NCBI RefSeq assembly: GCF_022398315.1
Contig: NZ_JAKEVF010000001.1
Location: 188,624-252,623 of the forward strand
Reading direction: 5' to 3'
Source: Shewanella sp. Isolate11
GTDB taxonomy: Bacteria; Pseudomonadota; Gammaproteobacteria; Enterobacterales; Shewanellaceae
DNA: 64,000 nucleotides
Shown: positions 26,759 to 35,051 of the stretch, piece by piece
How the letters are laid out: each line of letters starts with the position of its first letter
Numbering within the stretch: the first letter of the stretch is position 1
The notes under the pieces: model-generated
The model's database searches: none
The model's input: the letters and a program-made list of their open reading frames with translations, nothing else
Told to the model about the DNA's origin: nothing
Translations under genes and position numbers: made by a program

Positions 26759-28393
26759 CTAATCCGCTTGGGTCTGATAGATATGTAGATCGCGCTGTGG
26801 GAAAGGAATAGTGATGTTTTCTTGATCGAAACGCATCTTCACTGCACGGGTTATATCCCAATACACTTCCCAGTAATCTTCGGGTTTCACCCAAGGGCGC
26901 ACAATAAAGTCCACAGAAGACTCGTTGAGCAGATGCAACTTGACCGTCGGCTCTGGGGTTTTCATGACTTTCTCATGACTGCTGACAATTTCGGTCAGCA
27001 CTTTCTCAGTCTTAGGAATATCATCGCCATAACCAATCCCAAAAGTCATATCAACGCGGCGAACATGCTCGGCGGTAATGTTATTAATGGTATCACCCCA
27101 AATTTTGTTGTTGGGGATGATAAGACGTTGGTTATCTAAGGTCTTAATGGTGGTTGATACTAAGCTCATTTGGCTGACTTTACCCGTCACTCCGGCGGCA
27201 TTGATCAGGTCGCCGACGTCATAAGGACGGTAGATTAAGATCATCATTCCTGATGCGAAGTTCGACAAGGTATCTTGCAAGGCGAAACCGATAATCACAC
27301 CCGCGACACCGAAACCGGCCAGTAGTGGGCCTAATTCAAAGCCAAGTTGAGAAAGGGCAATCATCAAACCTATGGCAAATACCACCTTGCCAGACAAAGA
27401 CACAAAGAAGTCTTGTAATAACTGGCTAAATTTAAATTTAGAGGTATTAACCGCTTTTCTTACCACGCGTTGAGTTGCTTTGCCCGCTAGGCTGGCAAGG
27501 AATAAAATTAGCAAGAAAATAAATACTTTAAAGACGATTCCTGGACCATTATCCATGGCTTGGTTTTTGGCCGTATTCCACCACTGGCTGACAAGATCGC
27601 CAGCAACATCGATATTAAGTACATCCTGAGTAATATCCCCAGAAATACTAAAAAGGGTCTGTTTAAGGTTAGAGGTGTCTTTGTCTAGTTGATCTAGTAA
27701 GTTGATTGCGACCGATAGGCTACCACTGGTTAAAGATAGGCGCTCTTTAAGTCTAGTCACCAAGGTCGTTTGTTCGCTACTGACATCTGCGCCTGCTGTG
27801 GCAGCATCTTCGACGGCAGTCTTGAGCTTAGCTTGGGTAAATTGCACTAGGCTGTTAAGAATATCTGAGCGCTGTAATAACTGAGTCGTAAGCTGCGTTT
27901 TCTGTTCGCTAACATCTTGATTTAAGCTTTCAAGCCAGTTTAGGGTTTCCAATTTAGCCTTTAAAAAGTCGTCACGCTCACTCTCTCTGGTGGCTAAATT
28001 GAACATCACATGGGTGTCATTATTTTTGCCAAGTTGAGACTTAAATAATTCAATATCGTTGGCAAAATATTTTCCGACCTGATTAATAAAAGTTAAGTGT
28101 TCTTGTATTAATGGTACTAAGTCGGTTTTGTCGCTGTCTTTGTCTGTCATTAATAGTTTGATTTTATTGTGAAACTGAGTTGCATGCTCTTTGACTCGGT
28201 ACTCAATAAACTGCTTCATTTCACCACTGCTACCAGGCAGTTTTTCTACATCGGCACTAATCGTTGCTTGAATCTGTCTGAGTTCCGCTATTGGCGGTGT
28301 TGTCACAGAGTCTGCAGTAGAAGTTTCGGCGTAAGAGGGGGAAAGACCCGTTGCCAAGAGGGTCAGCAACACAAATGTAAGGGCGCGCAACAT
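26759..28393 (-). CDS. MscS-family mechanosensitive channel with periplasmic domain
   Basis: Inner-membrane protein of 544 residues. It has a signal peptide (LRALTFVLLTLLATGLSPSY), a long helical periplasmic domain (about residues 35-270), three helices, and the MscS core: pore helix FGVAGVIIGFALQDTLSNFA, then beta domain YRPYDVGDLINAAGVTGKV and RLIIPNNKIWGDTINNI. The channel opens under membrane tension and releases solutes on osmotic down-shock. The large periplasmic part puts it with the bigger MscS homologues rather than the 286-residue MscS. ATG 28393 is 8 bp after AAAGGA; the frame from 28480 is rejected. Confidence 0.93.
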   Translation of the reverse strand: MLRALTFVLLTLLATGLSPSYAETSTADSVTTPPIAELRQIQATISADVEKLPGSSGEMKQFIEYRVKEHATQFHNKIKLLMTDKDSDKTDLVPLIQEHLTFINQVGKYFANDIELFKSQLGKNNDTHVMFNLATRESERDDFLKAKLETLNWLESLNQDVSEQKTQLTTQLLQRSDILNSLVQFTQAKLKTAVEDAATAGADVSSEQTTLVTRLKERLSLTSGSLSVAINLLDQLDKDTSNLKQTLFSISGDITQDVLNIDVAGDLVSQWWNTAKNQAMDNGPGIVFKVFIFLLILFLASLAGKATQRVVRKAVNTSKFKFSQLLQDFFVSLSGKVVFAIGLMIALSQLGFELGPLLAGFGVAGVIIGFALQDTLSNFASGMMILIYRPYDVGDLINAAGVTGKVSQMSLVSTTIKTLDNQRLIIPNNKIWGDTINNITAEHVRRVDMTFGIGYGDDIPKTEKVLTEIVSSHEKVMKTPEPTVKLHLLNESSVDFIVRPWVKPEDYWEVYWDITRAVKMRFDQENITIPFPQRDLHIYQTQAD

Positions 28394-28517
28394 AGCTAAG
28401 ATCCTTTTATATGTAGAGATTTGAATCATAAACCCTCTTTGTATAGCTGTAAAATGACAACTGCGAAAAGTTAGCTTCATCTGTTAAACTGTGCGCCAAA
28501 TTATGGGGGCTTGTATT

Positions 28518-28853
28518 GTGTTGTGTACTCACTGTAGTAAATCTTTTGGTGTCGATAGCGTAAAGGCGCAACGAGGAAAAGGGCTTAATGCGCAGATCCA
28601 ATGTCCTCATTGTCAGGCTTGGTTAGGGAAAAGTCCGTTGCTGAGCCTATTAAAGATGTTGGGGTTTTATATTGGCGCTGCGGCGTTAGTGTATGGGTAT
28701 TTTGACTCAGAACTGCGTTTTTTAACGATACCCGTGGGGATTTTAGCGGTAATGACCCTGTTGGTGTGTCACTTGATGGATCATCTCAAGGTGACTGAAG
28801 CACCAGAAGTTAAGCAAGTGGATGACAGTGAACACAGACGTAAATATCGTTGA
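28518..28853 (+). CDS. Zinc-ribbon membrane protein
   Basis: Protein of 111 residues. A cytosolic zinc ribbon is formed by two CxxC knuckles, CTHCSKSFGV and QCPHCQAWLG, followed by two transmembrane segments (MLGFYIGAAALVYGYF and LTIPVGILAVMTLLVCHL) and a polar tail. The MJ0042-like layout of a zinc ribbon before membrane helices is common among uncharacterised proteins. GTG 28518 lies 8 bp after GGGGG; an ATG at 28503 overlaps that site. Function unknown. Confidence 0.78.
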   Translation: MLCTHCSKSFGVDSVKAQRGKGLNAQIQCPHCQAWLGKSPLLSLLKMLGFYIGAAALVYGYFDSELRFLTIPVGILAVMTLLVCHLMDHLKVTEAPEVKQVDDSEHRRKYR

Positions 28854-28886
28854 GAGCCCCAAGCCCATTGTATGCTATTTAACAAA

Positions 28887-28910
28887 AAGGTGAGTTTGAT
28901 GACTCACCTT
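28887..28910 (-). terminator. Terminator of the 41-residue membrane protein gene
   Basis: AAGGTGAGT and ACTCACCTT pair perfectly (9 bp, 6-base loop) and run into TTTTTG on the minus strand, 17 bp past that gene's stop. Confidence 0.85.
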
Positions 28911-28926
28911 GTGGCTCAGTTGGCTG

Positions 28927-29052
28927 TTAGTCGACAACCTGAACTTGTGCTTCTAGCGCCGCTTCAACGTAATAGATGCCGCCTAATATGGCAACAAAGA
29001 AGATGGTTGTCCAAAATATCATTTTTAAATTTTCACGGAAAAATTCTTTCAT
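28927..29052 (-). CDS. Small single-helix membrane protein, 41 residues
   Basis: ATG 29052 with an AGGAAT ribosome site opens a frame of 41 codons ending at 28927. The product begins MKEFFRENLKM, has one hydrophobic segment (IFWTTIFFVAILGGIYYV) and an acidic tail ending EAQVQVVD. A perfect terminator hairpin directly downstream and the good start site support a real transcript unit. Small single-pass proteins of this sort often regulate larger membrane proteins; the partner is unknown. Confidence 0.7.
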   Translation of the reverse strand: MKEFFRENLKMIFWTTIFFVAILGGIYYVEAALEAQVQVVD

Positions 29053-29324
29053 ACTGTTATTCCTAGTATCTGAATCGTAGATATCTGGTATCAATTATTT
29101 AAGCTACATTTTAGTCACTATTACTTAAGACAGACTTAATTTAATCGCTAGTTGAGGTGACCTGGCTCATGCTTTAGCATTGGACTTACAGTTCGTTCGT
29201 CGATAGTTTTTGTTACAAAGCTAACATGTGATGTCGCGATTGTTGCTTGACTTCAAAGATGTGATCTATAACACTCCTCGCTCAAGACAAGGTCGCAATT
29301 GTTTAATTATTACTGTTTAGCACT

Positions 29325-29618
29325 ATGGCATTTATCCATCCAAGGTTAGCAAAAAGCGTAGCAATGTGGCTCAGTGCCATACTGTTCTGCTTGTCTGTTG
29401 CTGCGCCTGCCCATAGTCTGGAACATTTTGATGATGCGGCGCAAAATCACTGTACCTTGTGTATTCATAAGGCACATTTCAATACGCTACTCCCTTGTGG
29501 CGATTTCAGTTTTACTCTTCCCCAGCAAAATTGTGCACCTCAAGTCGAGGCCGCGTTCTCGACCCAGAGCCGTCACGTTAGCTATTTTCACAGTCGTGCC
29601 CCTCCCGTTCTCCTATAA
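29325..29618 (+). CDS. Periplasmic His/Cys peptide, putative zinc chaperone
   Basis: Protein of 97 residues with a signal peptide (VAMWLSAILFCLSVAAPAHS) and a mature part rich in metal ligands: LEHFDDAAQNHCTLCIHKAH, LLPCGDF. I recall similar small proteins labelled zinc chaperones beside zinc-uptake genes in Shewanella and Vibrio. It is the first gene of a run with a His-rich porin and ZnuA/ZnuB-like genes, which supports zinc handling. The ribosome site is weak; a start at Met14 is possible. A CRP-like half site (TGTGA at 29260-29264) and a TGTTA-N6-TAACA dyad at 29211-29226 lie upstream, neither convincing. Confidence 0.72.
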   Translation: MAFIHPRLAKSVAMWLSAILFCLSVAAPAHSLEHFDDAAQNHCTLCIHKAHFNTLLPCGDFSFTLPQQNCAPQVEAAFSTQSRHVSYFHSRAPPVLL

Positions 29619-29694
29619 GCCATTTTTTAAAATTTAAATTTTTATCTCTTATTGTCTTTGACAAGAGAGAAACTTGCTTATATTTGGAGATTTT

Positions 29695-30885
29695 ATGACT
29701 CGCTTTATTATCCGTTCATCTGTGGCGGCTGTCGCCTGTGCCTTAGTTTCAAACAGTGTGCTAGCCGAAGATGCGACACTCACTAATCCTGCTATCAGTG
29801 CGATTCTTGATGGTTATTATCAAAACACCGAGCGACCGATGGCGGAACGTAGCGAAGGGTTTGGTTTAGGCCATACCGAATTAGCGTTAAGTGCCAATAT
29901 CGATGATATGTTTTATGGCAAGTTAACCACTGTGGTAGAAACGAATGACGGCGAGACTGAGATAGGTTTGGAAGAAGCCTTTATTCAGACTTTGTCTATG
30001 CCTGCAGGCTTCTCGGTTCGCGCCGGACGTTTCTTGTCTGATGTCGGTTACATGAATAATCAACATGTGCATGTTGATGCTTTTACCGACAGACCAGCCG
30101 CTTACCGTGCTTTCTTAGGCAGCCATTATTTCGATGATGGTTTACGTCTGGCTTATGTCGCCCCGACGGATCTCTATTGGACCTTAGGTGTTGAAGCCTT
30201 TAAAGGCGATAGCATGCGCGCCGAAGATGAAGTCGGAGATCGTGAGTTTAAAAACTTAGGGGTCTATACCGCCTTCACTAAATTTGGTGGTGATATTGGG
30301 GTTAGTAGTTCATGGATGATGGGCCTAAGTTACCTGCGCAATGAAAATGGACGTCTGTCAGAACCTTTATCCTCAGGGACTGCAGCGGTCGATGATCATG
30401 ACCATGACCATGACCATAGCCACGGTGCTATGTACACAGGTGAAAACACTTATATCGCTGACTTTGTCTATAAGTGGGCGCCCAATGGTAACTATAAGTA
30501 TCAACACTTGACCTTAAGCGGTGAGTTTTTCCGCGTCACCGATTATGCACCAGCAGAAGATCATGCCGCTACCCATGCACATGATGATGCTCCGGGTGAT
30601 CACACGGGTTGGTACGTCAGCTCTGTGTATCAATTTACACCCAATTGGTCAGCGGGATTGCGTTATGGCCAGCTTGATACCCATGAACTGCATGACGATC
30701 ATTTTGACGCGCAGAAGCTGAAAGAAACTGAAGTGAGTTTGGCTTGGCATAACAGTCATTTCTCTACCGTTCGTTTGCAATATACTCATCAGGATGGCAC
30801 TAACTTCGATGGTATCGAAGATGACCATGTCATCACACTTCAATATGTTATGGCTTTGGGGGCTCACGGTGCGCATCAATTCTAA
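29695..30885 (+). CDS. Outer-membrane barrel protein with His-rich loops (zinc porin candidate)
   Basis: Protein of 396 residues: a signal peptide (RSSVAAVACALVSNSVLAE), then beta strands typical of an outer-membrane barrel (FYGKLTTVVETNDGETEIGL, FSVRAGRFLSDVGYMNN, WYVSSVYQFTPNWSAGLRYG), ending near LQYVMALGAHGAHQF. Two inserted loops are crowded with His and Asp: DDHDHDHDHSHGAM near residue 237 and HAATHAHDDAPGDHTG near residue 295. No TonB box or plug domain is seen, so it should be a porin rather than a TonB receptor. ATG 29695 has GGAG upstream. Its end overlaps the start of the ZnuA-like gene by 17 bp. Confidence 0.82.
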   Translation: MTRFIIRSSVAAVACALVSNSVLAEDATLTNPAISAILDGYYQNTERPMAERSEGFGLGHTELALSANIDDMFYGKLTTVVETNDGETEIGLEEAFIQTLSMPAGFSVRAGRFLSDVGYMNNQHVHVDAFTDRPAAYRAFLGSHYFDDGLRLAYVAPTDLYWTLGVEAFKGDSMRAEDEVGDREFKNLGVYTAFTKFGGDIGVSSSWMMGLSYLRNENGRLSEPLSSGTAAVDDHDHDHDHSHGAMYTGENTYIADFVYKWAPNGNYKYQHLTLSGEFFRVTDYAPAEDHAATHAHDDAPGDHTGWYVSSVYQFTPNWSAGLRYGQLDTHELHDDHFDAQKLKETEVSLAWHNSHFSTVRLQYTHQDGTNFDGIEDDHVITLQYVMALGAHGAHQF

Positions 30886-31783
30886 ATTTATCAAAGCAAG
30901 CTGCGCGGCACTTGCACTCTCGTTTGTTAATACTGCACAGGCTGAACTGAATATTTTTGCCTGTGAACCTGAGTATGCTGCGCTGGCAAAAGCGTTGGCT
31001 CCTGATGCCAACATTTATTCGGCGACCACAGCGATGCAAGATCCGCATCAAGTGCAGGCCAGACCAAGCCTTATCGCTAAGCTGCGCCAGGCGGATTTAG
31101 CCATCTGTGCTGGTGCCGGATTAGAGGTGGGTTGGTTACCTATGCTGCAGATGAAATCGGCTAACGCCAAGGTGCGTTCGACCGACAATGGTCTGTTCTA
31201 TGCCGCTGAGCATATTCAAACATTGGATAAGCTCGATAAAGTCGATCGCAGCATGGGTGATGTTCATGCCCAAGGTAATCCGCATCTGCATTTCGATCCT
31301 GAGCGTTTATTGCAAGTAGCTCAGGCGCTTAACCTGAAGTTGGTTCAATTAGATCCCGATGCAAAGCCGCAGTATGACGCGGCTTTCACCGATTTCTCTA
31401 CTCGTTGGCAAGCGGCAACAGTAAAGTGGCAAACGCTCGCGGCGCCGCTTAAAGGCAAGAAAGTGATCGCTTACCACACCAGCTTCCGTTACCTGTTTAA
31501 CTGGTTGGGTATGGAACAAGTGGGTGACTTAGAGCCTAAGCCTGGACTACCGCCGAGCACAAGTCATTTGGCCAGCTTGCAGAGTCGTGCCAAACAAGGG
31601 GATGTCATGGCGATTATCGTGGCATCTTATCAAGATGAGCGTGGTGCCGATTGGTTGGGGGAACGTACCGATCTTCCTGTGCAGATGTTACCTATGTCAG
31701 TAGGTGGCAACGACGATAGTCAAGACTTGTTCTCGCTCTACCAAAGTGTCATTACTTTATTGCTGAAAACTAGTCAAAAGTAG
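30869..31783 (+). CDS. ZnuA-like periplasmic metal-binding protein
   Basis: Substrate-binding protein of 304 residues, cluster A-I metal type. A signal peptide (IKASCAALALSFVNTAQAE) precedes ICAGAGLEVGWLP. The likely ligands are His in MQDPHQVQARP, His in GNPHLHFDPERLLQVAQAL, and His in VIAYHTSFRYLFNWLG, with the C-terminal motif IIVASYQDERGADWL. The His-rich loop of E. coli ZnuA is missing; the porin upstream carries such loops instead. GTG 30869 has GGGGG 8 bp upstream and overlaps the porin gene, suggesting coupling; the frame from 30794 is rejected. It should deliver Zn(II), or possibly Mn(II), to the permease downstream. Confidence 0.87.
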   Translation: MRINSKFIKASCAALALSFVNTAQAELNIFACEPEYAALAKALAPDANIYSATTAMQDPHQVQARPSLIAKLRQADLAICAGAGLEVGWLPMLQMKSANAKVRSTDNGLFYAAEHIQTLDKLDKVDRSMGDVHAQGNPHLHFDPERLLQVAQALNLKLVQLDPDAKPQYDAAFTDFSTRWQAATVKWQTLAAPLKGKKVIAYHTSFRYLFNWLGMEQVGDLEPKPGLPPSTSHLASLQSRAKQGDVMAIIVASYQDERGADWLGERTDLPVQMLPMSVGGNDDSQDLFSLYQSVITLLLKTSQK

Positions 31784-31792
31784 TGGTTTCAA

Positions 31793-31820
31793 GATAGCGT
31801 CTCGTTAATGAGACGCTATC
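31793..31820. other. Perfect intercistronic hairpin
   Basis: GATAGCGTCTC and GAGACGCTATC pair over 11 bp with a 6-base loop between the ZnuA-like and ZnuB-like genes. No U-run follows, so it is more likely an mRNA stability or processing element than a terminator. Confidence 0.75.
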
Positions 31821-31844
31821 GTGATTAATCGATAGGTACACATC

Positions 31845-32618
31845 ATGTTGGATTTAGACCTACTGTCTATTTTATTACCTGCCTTTGCTGCTGGGATACT
31901 CGTGTTATCAACCCACGTGTTGCTAGGTAGCCAAGTGTTAAAGCGCGGTATTATTTTCATCGATTTGGCCATCGCTCAAGTGGCGGCCTTGGGGGCGATT
32001 ATTGCCCACACCAATCATGATATTGAGCATATTGCTTACGCACATCTTTGGATGCCAGCGCTGTTTGCCTTAATGGGAGCCGGATTTATTGCTTGGTTAT
32101 CTAAGCGCATGGCCGATGAGTTGGAAGCCATTATTGGTTGTTTCTATGTGTTATCGGCAGTGGCAGCCATGTTGTTATTGTCCAATGATCCTCATGGTGC
32201 TGAGATGCTCAAACAGTTGATGTCTGGTCAAATATTATGGGTCAATTGGTCTCAACTTTGGGTACCTGCGATTGTGTCTGCCCTGGTTTTAGTGGCCATC
32301 GCCTTAAGACCGCAGCTGTTGGATGGCGTGGCTTTTTATCTGATTTTTGCCTTAGTGATCACCTTGTCAGTGGAACTGGTAGGGGTCTACTTGGTGTTTA
32401 GTTCGCTGATTTTGCCAGCGTTGGCGGTAAATAAGTATCTGGGCAAATCTAAGTGGGCGATGGCTTACCTGGTCGGGATTATGGGTTATGCCGTGGGGTT
32501 GATTTTATCGGCGACCTTCGACTTGCCCAGTGGCGCGGCGATTGTGGCGACCTTGGCCCTGAGTGCGGTCGTTTTTCGTTATTTGAGCGCACTGGTAATT
32601 AAGGGAAAAACGATTTAA
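31845..32618 (+). CDS. ZnuB-like metal ABC transporter permease
   Basis: Inner-membrane protein of 257 residues with about eight helices, matching the ABC-3 (ZnuB/MntB/TroC) family: LLPAFAAGILVLSTHVLLG, RGIIFIDLAIAQVAALGAI, the EAA-like loop region, and VYLVFSSLILPALAV. It should form the channel for the metal brought by the ZnuA-like protein. No ATPase gene of the ZnuC type lies before, between or after the two genes, which is unusual. ATG 31845 is preceded by GATAGG. A terminator follows 57 bp after the stop. Confidence 0.9.
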   Translation: MLDLDLLSILLPAFAAGILVLSTHVLLGSQVLKRGIIFIDLAIAQVAALGAIIAHTNHDIEHIAYAHLWMPALFALMGAGFIAWLSKRMADELEAIIGCFYVLSAVAAMLLLSNDPHGAEMLKQLMSGQILWVNWSQLWVPAIVSALVLVAIALRPQLLDGVAFYLIFALVITLSVELVGVYLVFSSLILPALAVNKYLGKSKWAMAYLVGIMGYAVGLILSATFDLPSGAAIVATLALSAVVFRYLSALVIKGKTI

Positions 32619-32675
32619 TTGGCTAAAAGTCATTTGGAAAACCGATAACCGTGTGTCTTTCTACATAATGATAAG

Positions 32676-32708
32676 TAAGCTGGCTTGGCAAAGTCAGCTT
32701 ATTTTTTT
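32676..32708 (+). terminator. Rho-independent terminator of the zinc-type operon
   Basis: TAAGCTG and CAGCTTA form a stem with internal extra pairing across the 12-base loop, followed by T7. Confidence 0.88.
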
Positions 32709-32846
32709 GTTTAAAATAAAAGACTTGTAAGTATGGGATGATAAGGATTCACCCGAAAATGAACGGTTGATGAAATCTTCAGCATACAGGTGTAAGTCAT
32801 TTTTCTTACTGATATAATGGCGCCTCTTAAATCACGAGGGTTTATT

Positions 32847-33578
32847 GTGCTGTTAATTCTCAGGTCATTGATCTTGGCCACCATGTTATTACTGGCTTTT
32901 GTTTTTGGTGGACTCTATTGTCTACTGCGACCTCGTCACCGTGATAATGTTCACTTTTTTGCTAGAATCTTCTCTTGGGCTGCGCCTGTATTAGGGGTGA
33001 AAGTGGTCGTGCGTAAGGCCAAAGTCGACTTAAAAGAGCCTTGTATTTATCTTGCCAATCATCAAAATAACTTTGATTTGTTTACTCATACCGCAGTGGT
33101 GCCCAAAGGGACTGTAAGCTTGGGGAAAAAGAGTTTGGCTTGGATCCCTGTGTTTGGGCAGATCTATTGGTTATCGGGTAATATCCTGATCGACCGTAAG
33201 AATCGTAATCGCGCCTTTGAAACCATGGCACAGACAGCCAAGAAGATTAAAGACAAATGTTTGTCTATTTGGATTTTCCCTGAAGGCACTCGTTCTCGAG
33301 GTAAGGGCTTGTTACCTTTTAAGGCCGGAGCATTCCATACTGCGATCGAAGCCGGGGTCGCTATGGTGCCAGTATTGGCTTCTAACCAAGAGCATATTAA
33401 GCTTAATCGTTGGAACAATGGTGTGGTTATCATTGAGATGATGGAACCGATAGAAACCAAAGGTTTGGCGAAAAACCAAGTTAAAGAGCTTTCGGCGCAC
33501 ATTCATGCCATGATGGCCGAAAAGTTAGCGCAGTTAAATCAGGAAGCCAAAGTGTTAATGGCGCAAAAGGCCGTTTAA
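32847..33578 (+). CDS. plsC: 1-acyl-sn-glycerol-3-phosphate acyltransferase PlsC
   Basis: Membrane-associated enzyme of 243 residues that makes phosphatidic acid from lysophosphatidic acid and acyl-ACP or acyl-CoA. Motif I is YLANHQNNFDLFT (HxxxxD variant), motif II GNILIDRKNRNRA, motif III WIFPEGTRSRGKGLLPFK, and motif IV AMVPVL. One N-terminal helix (RSLILATMLLLAFVFGGLYC). E. coli PlsC is 245 residues and very similar. GTG 32847 has GAGG 8 bp upstream; the ATG at 32817 gives an extra ten residues without a ribosome site. Confidence 0.95.
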   Translation: MLLILRSLILATMLLLAFVFGGLYCLLRPRHRDNVHFFARIFSWAAPVLGVKVVVRKAKVDLKEPCIYLANHQNNFDLFTHTAVVPKGTVSLGKKSLAWIPVFGQIYWLSGNILIDRKNRNRAFETMAQTAKKIKDKCLSIWIFPEGTRSRGKGLLPFKAGAFHTAIEAGVAMVPVLASNQEHIKLNRWNNGVVIIEMMEPIETKGLAKNQVKELSAHIHAMMAEKLAQLNQEAKVLMAQKAV

Positions 33579-33612
33579 CTCATTATTTTATTTGTTTAAG
33601 TTGGAGTGATCC

Positions 33613-34017
33613 ATGTCTACACAACGTCAGTTACAGGAACAGAAACAAGAGAATCAAGAGATTGTCGATGCGATCCTTGCCGATGGTTCTGAGCCCGATG
33701 CTGAATACACTATTGAGCACCATTTTTCAGCAACTAACTTTGATCGTTTAGAGAAGGCTGCAGTTGAAGCCTTTAAAATGGGATTCGAAGTCAACGATGC
33801 CGAAGAGATGGAGCTAGACGATGGTTCGGTGATCTATTGTTTCGATGCCATTGCTTATCACAAACTAGATGTGGCTCTGTTGGATAAAGCCTGTGAAGAT
33901 TTGATCCAGTTAGCGGCCAAACAGAAAGTGGATTATGACGGTTGGGGCACCTATTTTATTGGTGATCAGGCCGATGAAGAAGATGAGCTAGACGAACAGC
34001 AGGCTCGATTCCATTAA
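33613..34017 (+). CDS. rraB: Ribonuclease E inhibitor RraB
   Basis: Cytosolic acidic protein of 134 residues, clearly homologous to E. coli Rra[41 protein letters not shown], and the signature [12 protein letters not shown], then an acidic tail. RraB binds the C-terminal half of RNase E and alters which mRNAs the degradosome cleaves. ATG 33613 is preceded by TTGGAGTG. It follows plsC by 34 bp without a terminator, so the two are probably co-transcribed. Confidence 0.95.
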   Translation: MSTQRQLQEQKQENQEIVDAILADGSEPDAEYTIEHHFSATNFDRLEKAAVEAFKMGFEVNDAEEMELDDGSVIYCFDAIAYHKLDVALLDKACEDLIQLAAKQKVDYDGWGTYFIGDQADEEDELDEQQARFH

Positions 34018-34021
34018 TTAT

Positions 34022-34051
34022 AAAAAAGCTCATCGATTGATGAGCTTTTTT
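34022..34051. terminator. Bidirectional terminator between rraB and the diguanylate cyclase
   Basis: AAAAAAGCTCATC and GATGAGCTTTTTT form a 13-bp stem around GATT with A/T-runs at both ends, placed between convergent genes. Confidence 0.95.
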
Positions 34052-34076
34052 ATAACCAGCCATTTTACAGCCGTCG

Positions 34077-35039
34077 CTATTGCTGCTGGTAAACCTTGCA
34101 ACAGTTACGTCCAGCATCTTTGGCGCTATATAAAGCCTTATCAGCCTGGGCCAGCCATTGGGCGCTACTGGTGATGCTAGGGTCGAGGCCACAAATACCA
34201 ATGCTGATGGTGACACTCATATTGAAGCCTTCATAATGCATCTCGGTGGCGGCAATTTTCTCTCGTAATCGTTGGGCAAAATGCAACCCTTGTTCTGCCA
34301 CCGTACTGGGTAGCAATACTGAAAACTCTTCCCCACCATAGCGGCCTGCATAATCGGTATCACGCAGCGATTGCTTTAATATTGTCGCCACATGCTGGAT
34401 CACCTTATCACCAGCCACATGGCCATAGGTGTCATTGATTTTTTTGAAATGATCGATATCGAACATCACTAAAGTGGTGGGTTCACCATAGCGATTATAA
34501 CGATCAAACTCGTGCTGCATACTGACTTGCCAATGGCGCCGATTATGTAGTTGCGTCAGTTCATCGGTTTGGCTCAGGTGTTCTAAACGTTCATTTGCCG
34601 ACTTGAGCTGTAAACGGTTAATGGCCACGTCGGTCACATCATAGATAATCAAGCTGATGTGAGTAATTTCTCCTGTTGGCGATGAAATGGGCAACAGGGT
34701 GACATTTTGATACATGAAATCGGCTCGTCCGGTAATGGGACGATAATTACCGAATTTAAATATGTAAGGACGTTGTTCCCAGCTGATAAAGGCTCGATTT
34801 TTGAGCAGGAATACTGACTCCATTTTCTGCTTTAACCATGCCGCAGGTAGATAGTCCAGCTTGTCGAATAGGTTTTTCCCTCTGATGCTGCTAGGGGATA
34901 TACCACTGTGGTTTTCCATAAAACCATTCCATAACTGCACATCGTAATGACGATCGAGCACCACTAAGCCGACTTCGATGGTTTGCACCATATCGATAAG
35001 CCAGTGTAATTCATTAATCGGGCTTTGCTTTTGTGTCAT
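34077..35039 (-). CDS. PAS-GGDEF diguanylate cyclase
   Basis: Protein of 320 residues with an N-terminal PAS domain (about residues 12-145; IEVGLVVLDRHYDVQLWNGF) and a C-terminal GGDEF domain. The active-site motif is RYGGEEF; the inhibitory I-site RDTD sits five residues before it, so product inhibition is expected. Other signature parts are DELTQLHNRRHW and FDIDHFKKINDTYGH. It should make cyclic di-GMP in response to a PAS-sensed cue. No membrane segment. It follows the receiver-CheC gene by 12 bp on the same strand, so the two are probably one signalling unit. Confidence 0.94.
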   Translation of the reverse strand: MTQKQSPINELHWLIDMVQTIEVGLVVLDRHYDVQLWNGFMENHSGISPSSIRGKNLFDKLDYLPAAWLKQKMESVFLLKNRAFISWEQRPYIFKFGNYRPITGRADFMYQNVTLLPISSPTGEITHISLIIYDVTDVAINRLQLKSANERLEHLSQTDELTQLHNRRHWQVSMQHEFDRYNRYGEPTTLVMFDIDHFKKINDTYGHVAGDKVIQHVATILKQSLRDTDYAGRYGGEEFSVLLPSTVAEQGLHFAQRLREKIAATEMHYEGFNMSVTISIGICGLDPSITSSAQWLAQADKALYSAKDAGRNCCKVYQQQ

Positions 35040-35051
35040 GTGATATCCAGA

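Noticed and set aside
25734..26894. Aldo/keto reductase with a 90-residue N-terminal extension
   Set aside because: The extension lies antisense over the end of the MscS gene; ATG 26624 has a ribosome site and matches E. coli YdhF length.
29211..29226. Possible Zur box before the zinc-type operon
   Set aside because: TGTTA-N6-TAACA has the wrong spacer compared with the TGTTATAnTATAACA core and little flanking match; left as a note only.
29258..29276. Possible CRP site before the zinc-type operon
   Set aside because: Only the left half (TGTGA) is good; the right half matches 3 of 5 bases.
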